Source: Oscillospiraceae bacterium (GTDB lineage: Bacteria; Bacillota; Clostridia; Oscillospirales; Acutalibacteraceae). From it: DNA of 60,431 nt. The notes under the pieces are model-generated. The model made no database searches. It was not told the origin of the DNA and saw only the letters and a list, made by a program, of their open reading frames with translations. The stretch spans positions 1 through 60,431 of the forward strand of contig SVOL01000012.1 of assembly GCA_015066395.1 (NCBI GenBank), in the 5' to 3' direction. Positions 44,819 to 52,755 of this stretch are shown here, piece after piece. How positions within the stretch are numbered: position 1 is the first letter of the stretch; each line of letters starts with the position of its first letter. Made by a program: the position numbers and the translations under genes.

Positions 44819-45628
44819 TTGGCTGAGAAGAAAAGACTCGATGTCGCAATTTTCGATTTAGGACTTTGCGAAAGCAGGGAAAAGGCTAAAACGCTTATAA
44901 TGGCAGGCGTGGTCTATGTCAACAACCAGAAGGCCGATAAGCCCGGCGTTGCTGTCAAACCCGACGATAATATCGAAGTGCGGAGCAATCCTTTGAAATA
45001 CGTCAGCCGTGGCGGTCTGAAACTCGAAAAGGCAATGCAGTGCTACTCGATCGACCTTACCGATAAGATCTGTGCCGATATCGGAGCATCAACAGGTGGT
45101 TTTACCGACTGTATGCTTCAGAACAACGCCAAAAAGGTATATGCCATTGATGTCGGCTACGGTCAGCTGGCCTGGAAACTGAGGACCGACGAACGCGTTA
45201 TCAATATGGAACGCACCAATTTCCGCCATTGTACAAAAGAAAATATCCCCGACGACCTGCAATTTGCCTCGGTCGATGTTTCGTTCATTTCGCTGTCGAT
45301 CATCGTACCGGTCATGCGAACCTTGATGGCCGACGGTGCTGAGGCCGTCTGCCTTATCAAACCGCAGTTTGAAGCAGGGAAGGACAAGGTCGGTAAAAAG
45401 GGCGTTGTCCGCGATAAAGCGGTACATATAGAAGTTGTCGAGAAGACTGTTCGAATGATGCTGGATACAGGTTTCACTATTTTGGGACTGGAATTTTCAC
45501 CGGTAAAAGGACCTGAGGGCAATATTGAGTATCTGGCATACATCAAAAAGACCGAAAACAGCGAGATCTTGTGCGACGTTACCGCCGAGCAGGTGGTTAC
45601 CGCCTCACATTTGGAACTTGATAAATAA
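44819..45628 (+). CDS. tlyA: TlyA-family rRNA methyltransferase (S4 domain)
   Basis: A 269-residue protein: N-terminal S4 RNA-binding domain (RLDVAIFDLGLCESREKAKT in part, about 5-60), then an FtsJ-like methyltransferase domain with ADIGASTGGFTDCML and the catalytic block KPQFEAGKDKVGKKG. Mycobacterial TlyA methylates 16S and 23S rRNA at 2'-O of cytidine; the same activity is likely here. Starts at TTG immediately after dxs with CGAGGT upstream. Confidence 0.9.
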   Translation: MAEKKRLDVAIFDLGLCESREKAKTLIMAGVVYVNNQKADKPGVAVKPDDNIEVRSNPLKYVSRGGLKLEKAMQCYSIDLTDKICADIGASTGGFTDCMLQNNAKKVYAIDVGYGQLAWKLRTDERVINMERTNFRHCTKENIPDDLQFASVDVSFISLSIIVPVMRTLMADGAEAVCLIKPQFEAGKDKVGKKGVVRDKAVHIEVVEKTVRMMLDTGFTILGLEFSPVKGPEGNIEYLAYIKKTENSEILCDVTAEQVVTASHLELDK

Positions 45629-45642
45629 GGGTGTGATTTTCT

Positions 45643-46467
45643 GTGATCAACATTATTTATAACGACAAAAAGAGCGAGTGTTTGAAAATTGCCAAAAAAA
45701 GTGCCGAGATTTTAAAACTTAGTTCCGAAAACTGCATTTTTCCTTTAAGCTCGGCAATCAATACTGAATACCGAGACGACATTTTTGCCGCGGCCGATAT
45801 TATTGCTGTAGTCGGCGGTGATGGTACTATTCTCAAAGTTGCTAAGATCGCCGCTGAAGCGGGCAAGCCGATAATCGGCATTAATGCCGGCAGGCTTGGC
45901 TATTTGGCAAGTGTCGGTGCTGACGATTTGACCGCCTTAAAGCGTCTTATAAACGGTGATTTTTCGGTTGAAAACCGTGCAATGATATTGGCTCAGTTGT
46001 TTGAAGGCGACACGCTTTTGAACGAATGCCACTGTCTTAATGATGCTGTCATTTCTCACGGTGCAGTCACCACTATAATTGATTTAAAGCTAAGGCTTGA
46101 TAATGACGAATTCGGCTACCGCGCCGACGGCGTCATTGCCGCTACACCGAGCGGTTCGACCGCATATTCTATGTCGGCCGGCGGACCCATTGTCGATCCG
46201 ACGCTTGACTGCTTCTTGCTGACACCGATCTGTCCGCACACTTTAGTCAACCGACCGATGGTCGTCAACAGTACAAAAACCGTTGAAATAACGGTCGATT
46301 CGTCAAAGGATGCAATGATTTATCTTTCTTGTGACGGCGAAAGTATCAGCGAAATAAAGAAGGGAAATACCGTAAAAATATCCCGTTCGGCTGTTACTGC
46401 AAAGTTTATTAAACTTAGTGACGTTTCCGTTTACAAGGTTTTTTCCGAAAAAACTAAGAATATTTGA
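45643..46467 (+). CDS. nadK: NAD kinase
   Basis: A 274-residue enzyme making NADP from NAD. VVGGDGTILKVAK carries the GGDG catalytic motif, GINAGRLGYLA and RADGVIAATPSGSTAYSMSAGG the substrate sites. Starts at GTG. Complements nadE elsewhere in the window. Confidence 0.94.
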   Translation: MINIIYNDKKSECLKIAKKSAEILKLSSENCIFPLSSAINTEYRDDIFAAADIIAVVGGDGTILKVAKIAAEAGKPIIGINAGRLGYLASVGADDLTALKRLINGDFSVENRAMILAQLFEGDTLLNECHCLNDAVISHGAVTTIIDLKLRLDNDEFGYRADGVIAATPSGSTAYSMSAGGPIVDPTLDCFLLTPICPHTLVNRPMVVNSTKTVEITVDSSKDAMIYLSCDGESISEIKKGNTVKISRSAVTAKFIKLSDVSVYKVFSEKTKNI

Positions 46468-46478
46468 GGTTGAAACTT

Positions 46479-46928
46479 ATGAAAAAAGACCGCCAAGCCA
46501 GAATTTTAGAGCTTATCGCCAGAACACCCATTGAAACCCAGGAAGATCTGCAGAAGAAGTTGCAGTCATTGGGATATGACGTGACTCAAGCAACTGTTTC
46601 GCGTGATATTAAGGAACTCCGCATTGTAAAAATGCTTGATTCTAACGGTGTGTACCGATATGCCACGTCGAATCAATCGAGTAAGACCTCTAATTTAAAG
46701 CATCGCGAGATATTTAATCACTCGGCTGTTTCGGTCTGCTATGCTATGAATGACGTTGTTATTAAATGCCATCCCGGTATGGCTCAAGGTGCCTGTGCAT
46801 GCCTCGATATGATGAACTGTCAGAATGTTTTGGGCACATTGGCAGGCGACGACACAATATTTGTTATCACGAAATCTGAGGCCGATGCTAAAGCCTTGAC
46901 CGAAATGCTGTCGGCACTCATTGGTTGA
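46479..46928 (+). CDS. argR: Arginine repressor ArgR/AhrC
   Basis: A 149-residue regulator. N-terminal winged helix (RQARILELIARTPIETQEDL, then ATVSRDIKELRIVKM) binds ARG boxes; the C-terminal domain (GMAQGACACLDMM and GTLAGDDTIFVI) hexamerises with arginine. ATG at 46479 is preferred because GAGG precedes it. Located before recN as in other Firmicutes. Confidence 0.93.
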   Translation: MKKDRQARILELIARTPIETQEDLQKKLQSLGYDVTQATVSRDIKELRIVKMLDSNGVYRYATSNQSSKTSNLKHREIFNHSAVSVCYAMNDVVIKCHPGMAQGACACLDMMNCQNVLGTLAGDDTIFVITKSEADAKALTEMLSALIG

Positions 46929-46942
46929 CGGGAAGTAATAAA

Positions 46943-48616
46943 ATGCTTAAATCGCTGAGTATTGAAAACATCGCTATAATCGAAAAATGCAACATTGATT
47001 TTTCCTATGGGTTCAACTGCCTTTCGGGCGAGACCGGTGCAGGTAAGTCGATAATTATCGACTCTATAAATGCCGTCACAGGTCAAAGAACTTCAAAGGA
47101 GTTAATAAGGACCGGCTGTAGTAAGGCGGTCGTTTCGGCATTGTTTTGTGATGTTTCGACGGCGGCCGAGACTGCTCTGTCGGAGCTTGGCGTTTCGCTC
47201 GACGAGGACAGATCGCTTTTTGTGTCCAGAACTATTACTGTTGACGGGAAAAACACCTGCAAGCTCAACAGCGTGAGCGTAAATGTATCGGCCTTGCGCG
47301 AAATTGGGTCATACCTGCTCAATATTCACGGTCAGCACGACAATCAAGCCTTGCTTGACCCTCATAACCATTGCGGATATATCGACTCATACGGCGATTT
47401 TGAGCCGATCTTGACATCATATAAAGAATGTTACGAAGAATTAAAGCGTGTCAGACGTAAGTTAAAAACACTAACATCCGAATTCAACGATAAAGAACGC
47501 CGTCTTGAGTTGCTGAAATTCCAGATAAACGAGATCGAAGCCGCAAATATCAAAATCGGTGAACTGGACGAGCTATTGAAACGCCGCGATGAAATGCGGA
47601 ATTTTGAAAAACTCTCGTTCGGTTTGAATGAGGTCTATGATTTGCTTTGCGGAAATGATGAGCAAAGCGGTGCCGAGACCTTGACCGCCAACGTCGCAAA
47701 TTCGATGCAGACTTTAGCTAAATTGTCCGACAGCTTGAAAAATATTAGCGAACGTCTTACCTCTGTATCGGCTGAACTTTCAGACGTGTGTGCCGATGTT
47801 AGGACCGCTGTTTCGGATTTGAGGTTTGATCCTTTGGAATTGGAAACATTAGAACAAAGGATCGACCTGTTAAAGGCGTTATGCAAGAAATACGGCGGTG
47901 ACGAAACGGCAGTTTTGGAATATTACAATAACGCTTTAACCGAACTTGATTCCATCGAAAATTCGGACAAGGAAATTGCAATTTTAGAGCAACAGTCCGA
48001 CGCTTTGGACGAAGAAATATGTCAAAAAGGCTCTGCTTTGACCGATGCCCGCAAAAGAACGGCGAAAGAGTTTTCCAAAAAGATCTGCGACGTGCTCAAA
48101 TACCTTGAGATGCCGAATGTTTCGTTTTCAGTCGATTTCCGAGAAGGAATGTACACTGTCAACGGTTGTGACGATGTTGAGTTCCTTATTTCCGCGAACC
48201 TGGGCGAGACCGAAAAGCCGTTATCGAAGATCGCTTCAGGCGGTGAGTTATCGAGAACAATGCTTGCTATAAAGAGCGTTTTGAATGACGAAAACGGTGC
48301 CGCGACGCTGATTTTTGATGAAATTGACACCGGCATCAGCGGTAAAGCCGCTGACAAGGTAGGTCGCCAACTGAGGTCACTTTCCAAAAATAAACAGGTC
48401 ATCTGTGTAACACATTTGGCTCAGATCGCATCGGCCGCTGACTGTCATTTGCTTATCTCAAAATCCGAGAAAAACGGCGCAACCCGTACCGAAGTTGAGA
48501 CAATCGACGGCGATAAACGTATTTCTGAGATCGCCAGAATTATGTCGGGCGGAGAAATGACGGAAAATCTTTACAAAACCGCAAAAGAACTTATTGAAAA
48601 TCATCACGGTTTGTGA
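46943..48616 (+). CDS. recN: DNA repair protein RecN
   Basis: A 557-residue SMC-like ATPase for double-strand break repair. Walker A GETGAGKSII near residue 30, a long two-part coiled coil in the middle, then signature ASGGELSRTMLAIK and Walker B LIFDEIDTGISGKAA. The start at 46943 begins the standard MLKSLSIENIAIIE. In many spore formers spoIVB and spo0A follow recN; here tyrS follows instead. Confidence 0.94.
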   Translation: MLKSLSIENIAIIEKCNIDFSYGFNCLSGETGAGKSIIIDSINAVTGQRTSKELIRTGCSKAVVSALFCDVSTAAETALSELGVSLDEDRSLFVSRTITVDGKNTCKLNSVSVNVSALREIGSYLLNIHGQHDNQALLDPHNHCGYIDSYGDFEPILTSYKECYEELKRVRRKLKTLTSEFNDKERRLELLKFQINEIEAANIKIGELDELLKRRDEMRNFEKLSFGLNEVYDLLCGNDEQSGAETLTANVANSMQTLAKLSDSLKNISERLTSVSAELSDVCADVRTAVSDLRFDPLELETLEQRIDLLKALCKKYGGDETAVLEYYNNALTELDSIENSDKEIAILEQQSDALDEEICQKGSALTDARKRTAKEFSKKICDVLKYLEMPNVSFSVDFREGMYTVNGCDDVEFLISANLGETEKPLSKIASGGELSRTMLAIKSVLNDENGAATLIFDEIDTGISGKAADKVGRQLRSLSKNKQVICVTHLAQIASAADCHLLISKSEKNGATRTEVETIDGDKRISEIARIMSGGEMTENLYKTAKELIENHHGL

Positions 48617-48650
48617 TAACATATATAAATCAATGTTGGAGGAATAAAAA

Positions 48651-49874
48651 ATGACTTGCTATGACGAACTTGTAGCCAGAGGTCTTATCGCTCAGGTTAC
48701 AAACGAAGATGAAATAAGAAAGATGGTTAACGCCGGTGAAGCCACATTTTATATCGGCTTTGACCCGACTGCCGACAGTCTCCATGTCGGTCACTTTATG
48801 GCTCTTTGCCTTATGAAGAGACTCCAGATGGCAGGCAACAAGCCGGTCGTACTCATCGGCGGCGGCACTGCTATGATCGGTGACCCTTCGGGCAGAACCG
48901 ATATGCGTCAAATGATGACGACTGAGACCATCAAACACAACTGCGATTGCTTCAAAGTACAGATGGAACGCTTTATCGATTTCGGCGAAGGCAAAGCAAT
49001 TATGGTCAACAACGCCGATTGGTTGTTGGGATTGAATTACGTCGAATTGCTCCGTGAGGTCGGCGCACAGTTCTCGGTCAACAATATGCTCCGTGCCGAA
49101 TGCTACAAGCAAAGAATGGAAAAAGGTCTTTCATTCCTGGAGTTCAACTATATGATAATGCAGTCTTATGACTTCTATCATTTGTTCCAGCACTACGGCT
49201 GTAATATGCAGTTCGGCGGTGACGATCAGTGGTCGAATATGCTCGGCGGTACTGAACTTATCCGCAAAAAGCTCGGTAAAGACGCTCACGCAATGACCAT
49301 TACCTTGCTTCTCAATTCAGAGGGTAAGAAAATGGGCAAAACTGCAAACGGCGCAGTTTGGCTTGATGCCAACAAGACCGCTCCTTACGATTTCTTCCAG
49401 TATTGGAGAAATGTTGATGATGCCGACGTTATCAAGTGTATGAAGCTTCTCACTTTCATTCCGTTAGAGGAAATTTACGAGTACGAAAAGCTTGACGGCA
49501 GTGAACTCAACGCTGTCAAAGAGCGTTTGGCCTTCGAACTCACTAAGATGATCCACGGCGAAGAAGAGGCAAACAAGGCTTTGGAGACCGCACGTTCACT
49601 CTTTAGCGGCAAGCCAGATACTGCCGCAATGCCCACAACTGTTCTGACTGCTGAAAACCTCGTGGACGGTGCAATCGGCATTCTCGATGCAATGCTTTTG
49701 GCAGGTCTTATCCCGTCTAAGGGTGAGGGAAGAAGACTCGTTCAGCAGGGCGGCGTTTCTGTTAACGATGAAAAGGTTACCGATCCTGCATTCACCTTAA
49801 AAGAAACCGATCTTGCGGGTGACGGCGTTGTCATTAAAAAGGGTAAAAAGGTTTTCCATAAGATTACTATGTAA
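48651..49874 (+). CDS. tyrS: Tyrosyl-tRNA synthetase
   Basis: A 407-residue class I synthetase. HIGH-type motif ADSLHVGHFMALC, KMSKS-type loop KKMGKTANGAVW, and a C-terminal S4 RNA-binding domain (LIPSKGEGRRLVQQGGVSVN in part). GGAGG precedes the ATG. Only 34 bp separate it from recN, leaving no room for a T-box leader, which is unusual for a clostridial tyrS. Confidence 0.95.
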   Translation: MTCYDELVARGLIAQVTNEDEIRKMVNAGEATFYIGFDPTADSLHVGHFMALCLMKRLQMAGNKPVVLIGGGTAMIGDPSGRTDMRQMMTTETIKHNCDCFKVQMERFIDFGEGKAIMVNNADWLLGLNYVELLREVGAQFSVNNMLRAECYKQRMEKGLSFLEFNYMIMQSYDFYHLFQHYGCNMQFGGDDQWSNMLGGTELIRKKLGKDAHAMTITLLLNSEGKKMGKTANGAVWLDANKTAPYDFFQYWRNVDDADVIKCMKLLTFIPLEEIYEYEKLDGSELNAVKERLAFELTKMIHGEEEANKALETARSLFSGKPDTAAMPTTVLTAENLVDGAIGILDAMLLAGLIPSKGEGRRLVQQGGVSVNDEKVTDPAFTLKETDLAGDGVVIKKGKKVFHKITM

Positions 49875-49879
49875 CAAAA

Positions 49880-49905
49880 AAGCCTCCGTTCGGAGGCTTT
49901 TTCTT
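49880..49905. terminator. Bidirectional terminator between tyrS and the gerQ-like gene
   Basis: Stem aagcctccg/cggaggctt with A-run before and T-run after. Confidence 0.88.
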
Positions 49906-50489
49906 TATACCAACAGCAACTTCGGATACTCGCTGTCATCGAGGACTATAGTTACAAATTTTATTGCAAACAGATCGCAAACTACCAGTGTTGAAGGCTC
50001 AATAGCGTTAAGGATGACATAGCTTGCACCAACATCTTCGAGAATACCGACTCGCTGTTCGATGGTGTCTCCGATAAGGAAGTCGGCTCTGATCCATTTG
50101 CCGATAAATTGCTTTAAGTATGCAGGCAAAAAATCAGAGTTCGTAAGACTTTCGGGCTGGATGCTGATCATTCCCGAAGGACTGCCTTGAGTTACACCGC
50201 TCATAGTATTTTGATTGTTGGGATTAGAGGACTGGACAGACGGCATAGTATTGAAATGGAGCATACCGTCGTTCCCGTTTCTACGCGACATCATTCCGGT
50301 GTTGTTCGAGTTGTCCCAATTATTGTTCCAGTTGTTGCGATTGTTACGATTATTGTCCCGACAGCTGACCATCGGCATATTCATATTCTGCATATTATTC
50401 ATCGTATTTTGGTCGGATGCAGGCTGAAAATAATTGTGATAATCGTGTGAAGCGCCTTGATTTGCAGACATATTGTTCATTAAAAACAC
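49905..50489 (-). CDS. gerQ: GerQ-like spore coat protein
   Basis: A 194-residue protein. The first half is Asn/Met/Gln-rich low complexity (NNRNNRNNWNNNW, about 47-59), typical of spore coat components. The C-terminal domain (about 115-194: LKQFIGKWIRADFLIGD, then VGILEDVGASYVILN, then LFAIKFVTIV) has the length and pattern of the GerQ domain, which in Bacillus is crosslinked into the coat and needed for CwlJ function. It directly follows cwlJ, as in Bacillus, which is the strongest support. Confidence 0.65.
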   Translation of the reverse strand: MFLMNNMSANQGASHDYHNYFQPASDQNTMNNMQNMNMPMVSCRDNNRNNRNNWNNNWDNSNNTGMMSRRNGNDGMLHFNTMPSVQSSNPNNQNTMSGVTQGSPSGMISIQPESLTNSDFLPAYLKQFIGKWIRADFLIGDTIEQRVGILEDVGASYVILNAIEPSTLVVCDLFAIKFVTIVLDDSEYPKLLLV

Positions 50490-50495
50490 TCTTTC

Positions 50496-50945
50496 TTAAG
50501 TTTGCCAGTAGGCAGATGTAGGTCGGTAAAAACAATGATTATTTATTCTTGTATGATAAACTCCCGAGCCGTTTCGCGGAAAGTAATATTCGCAATTTTC
50601 AGAAAACGGGTTAAAGTACCAGAGACAGTCTCCGACAGCACCTAACGAATTACCCGACAGAGCCCAATCGGCCACCTCGTAATTTATCGGTTCGGGTGAC
50701 ATATTGTATATGTTCTGCGGGTTGTACTGACCGCCGATCTCGGTTCTGGCACAGTCAAACTGATATTCCTGGAAAATGACGTTGCGGATATTGCCTTGAC
50801 CGGTGCGAAAATATTCTCCGCCGGGCACGTGGACACGGTTCATAACCACCGTAGCCACGGCCTGCATTCCGGTCAAGCCTTCGCCGCCGGCTTCACATTG
50901 AATTATCCTTGCTAAAAGTTCTCTTGCGTTGAAGGGCATCTTCAA
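50496..50945 (-). CDS. cwlJ: CwlJ-like spore cortex-lytic hydrolase
   Basis: A 149-residue cell wall hydrolase of the SleB/CwlJ family without a signal peptide, as expected for CwlJ, which is made in the mother cell and acts during germination. Catalytic Glu in IIQCEAGGEGLTGMQAV; VVMNRVHVPG and FNPFSENCEYYFP are family typical. Upstream gene of a two-gene operon with the GerQ-like gene. A sigma-E-like promoter lies just upstream. Confidence 0.88.
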   Translation of the reverse strand: MKMPFNARELLARIIQCEAGGEGLTGMQAVATVVMNRVHVPGGEYFRTGQGNIRNVIFQEYQFDCARTEIGGQYNPQNIYNMSPEPINYEVADWALSGNSLGAVGDCLWYFNPFSENCEYYFPRNGSGVYHTRINNHCFYRPTSAYWQT

Positions 50946-50971
50946 AACCTCATTTGTTTAGGCTTTTTAAC

Positions 50972-50999
50972 ATAATATGAACAAGTCCTTAAAATGTGA
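50972..50999 (-). promoter_or_regulatory. Candidate sigma-E promoter of cwlJ
   Basis: Minus strand TCACATT (complement of 50993-50999), 13-bp spacer, CATATTAT (complement of 50972-50979), close to the Bacillus sigma-E consensus. spoIIM in this window has a similar element. Confidence 0.45.
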
Positions 51000-51001
51000 A
51001 A

Positions 51002-51027
51002 AGAGCCACTTGAATTTCAAGCGGCTC
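51002..51027 (-). terminator. Terminator of the tyrosine recombinase gene
   Basis: Inverted repeat gagccacttgaa/ttcaagcggctc (one mismatch); on the minus strand it is followed by TTTTCAC. Sits between the recombinase and cwlJ. Confidence 0.65.
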
Positions 51028-51033
51028 AGTTTC

Positions 51034-52026
51034 TTAATCTTTTTTATCGATCGGCTTTACCTGTGACAGAGGGTTGTCGTTGAGTGCCTTTTCGACCTGC
51101 TTATTTGCTATATGGGTATAGATCTGTGTAGTTCCAAGGCTTTCGTGACCGAGAATATCTTTCAACACTCTTATATCCACGTTCCCAAGCTGATACATAA
51201 GCGTTGCGGCTGTGTGGCGAAGCTTGTGGGTCGAATAACCTTGACCGCCAAGACCTGCTTTATCAAGAAATGTGTAAACGATATGCTGAACGGTCTTATT
51301 GCTGATCCTACGGCGGTTTCGACTGATAAACAGCGCGTTCTTATCCTTGTCGCAAATTCCGTCGACCGGTCGGACCTTCATATAAGCCTCAAGCGCCATT
51401 TGGCAAGCGTTGTTAAGATAGATCATACGTTCCTTATTGCCTTTACCGAGTATCTTCAGCGAACCGTCGGGTTTGATATCGGTATAGTTGATCGAACACA
51501 GCTCGGAGAGTCGCATTCCGCAGTTTAAAAACAACGTAATTATAGCGTAATCCCGTTCCTTATAGGGTCCGTCGATGGATTTCAAAAGCTCAAGGCATTC
51601 CTCAAACGACAAATGAACCGGCAGAGATTTACGCTGTTTGGGTTGCTTTAATTCTAAGGCAGGGTTCTTTTCAAGCAAGTGCACAGTATTGGTCAAATAC
51701 TTGAAAAATGTGCTTATAGTTGACACTTTTCGCGCTCTCGAAGCGGCACCGTTTTGGCGTTCGTCTTTGCAGTAGACGATAAAAGCGTATAAATCGGAAA
51801 TAGTAATGCCTTTAATAAACTCAATGTCTATATCATTTACGGTAATCTCAGCAAACGGCAGGGAAGAAGGGACCAAACCTTTATCCATCTTCAAAAATTT
51901 AAAGAGGAGTTTCAGGTCGCTGAAATACTCTTCGGCAGTCATTTCGGATTTTCCTTTGATGGTCTCACAGTATAAAATAAAGTCCTTAAGTATAGGAAAT
52001 CCGATATTAAGTTTTTCTCTGTTCAT
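51034..52026 (-). CDS. Tyrosine recombinase/integrase (XerC-like)
   Basis: A 330-residue site-specific recombinase. SAM-like N-terminal DNA-binding domain (about 5-110), then a catalytic domain with all expected residues: Arg in NCGMRLSEL, Lys in GKGNKERMIYL, HKLRH, LGHES and Tyr in TTQIYTHI. The start at 52026 follows GGTGGTG. Could be XerC, partner of XerD at 56035, or an integrase of a decayed element. Its upstream region is an AT-rich desert with a palindrome at the mRNA start. Confidence 0.85.
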   Translation of the reverse strand: MNREKLNIGFPILKDFILYCETIKGKSEMTAEEYFSDLKLLFKFLKMDKGLVPSSLPFAEITVNDIDIEFIKGITISDLYAFIVYCKDERQNGAASRARKVSTISTFFKYLTNTVHLLEKNPALELKQPKQRKSLPVHLSFEECLELLKSIDGPYKERDYAIITLFLNCGMRLSELCSINYTDIKPDGSLKILGKGNKERMIYLNNACQMALEAYMKVRPVDGICDKDKNALFISRNRRRISNKTVQHIVYTFLDKAGLGGQGYSTHKLRHTAATLMYQLGNVDIRVLKDILGHESLGTTQIYTHIANKQVEKALNDNPLSQVKPIDKKD

Positions 52027-52038
52027 TGTGCACACCAC

Positions 52039-52057
52039 CTGTGAAACAGTTTCACAG
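52039..52057. promoter_or_regulatory. 19-bp palindrome in the recombinase leader
   Basis: ctgtgaaac-a-gtttcacag, perfect 9-bp arms, between a minus-strand TATAAT (complement of 52075-52080) and the recombinase ribosome binding site. Position suggests a repressor operator. Confidence 0.5.
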
Positions 52058-52083
52058 CAAAACCTTAACGCTGTATTATACAA

Positions 52084-52696
52084 AATATTTTAGCATACTT
52101 ATTAGGAAAATGCAATAGTACGGTCGATAGGTGATTGTTTTTGTAGCTAAGAAGCACATTAATCCTATAAGAATCAGTATTTTTGGAGAACTTTATAATG
52201 TTCGCATTGGATCAAAAGAGTTTTAATTAAACCATTAAAAAAGAAATTCGTTCAGTTTATTTTAATTGATGCTAAGGTCACTTAAATTAAACTGATTGAA
52301 CGAATTTTAGACAAAAAGCAACAAAATCGCCGAAAAAACATTCGATAGAAATTTTTCAGATGACCTGAGTATCAAACGAAAAAAACTGAGAGAATTTTTA
52401 AAATAAAATATAATTGGAAATTAAAACATACGTCATTATAAAATATAAATGAAACGAATGATTGAATAATTAATTTAGAAAATAAATTTTAAAAAGGAAG
52501 CAACTAATATGAATTACAATGAACTGTCAAAAGCAGTCCGGAAGAATGGATAGATATAAGCACCAAACGAAAAAGCCGAAAAACGCAACATTTGGCCCTA
52601 ACCACCGCTTTTTCTCTCCCCTCAATTATACAAAATATTGATTTTGTATAATTATATATTAAATTTTTAGGGCCTGTTCCCTTGCCACGTTTTTAA
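52084..52696. other. AT-rich gene desert with a long inverted repeat and an ORF relic
   Basis: About 610 bp, much more AT-rich than its surroundings, with no convincing gene. Contents: an imperfect 21-bp inverted repeat (aaattcgttca at 52244 pairing with tgaacgaattt ending at 52307, continued inward); a 14-codon frame at 52509-52553 starting MNYNELSK with a good AAAGGAAG site and an early TAG, which re-opens for about 33 codons after a one-base shift; and a palindrome attatacaaaat/attttgtataat near 52626-52652. Possibly a decayed mobile element. Confidence 0.5.
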
Positions 52697-52735
52697 AAAT
52701 TTCAACCCACCGAGCACTTCGGTGGGTTGAAATTT
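52697..52735 (-). terminator. Terminator of nadE
   Basis: Perfect 17-bp stem, aaatttcaacccaccga with its complement, loop gcact. On the minus strand T and A runs follow. Confidence 0.85.
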
Positions 52736-52755
52736 ATTTATACTTAATACAATTT

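Noticed and set aside
48600-48650. A T-box leader for tyrS
   Set aside because: Only 34 bp separate recN and tyrS, and no specifier or terminator structures are visible.
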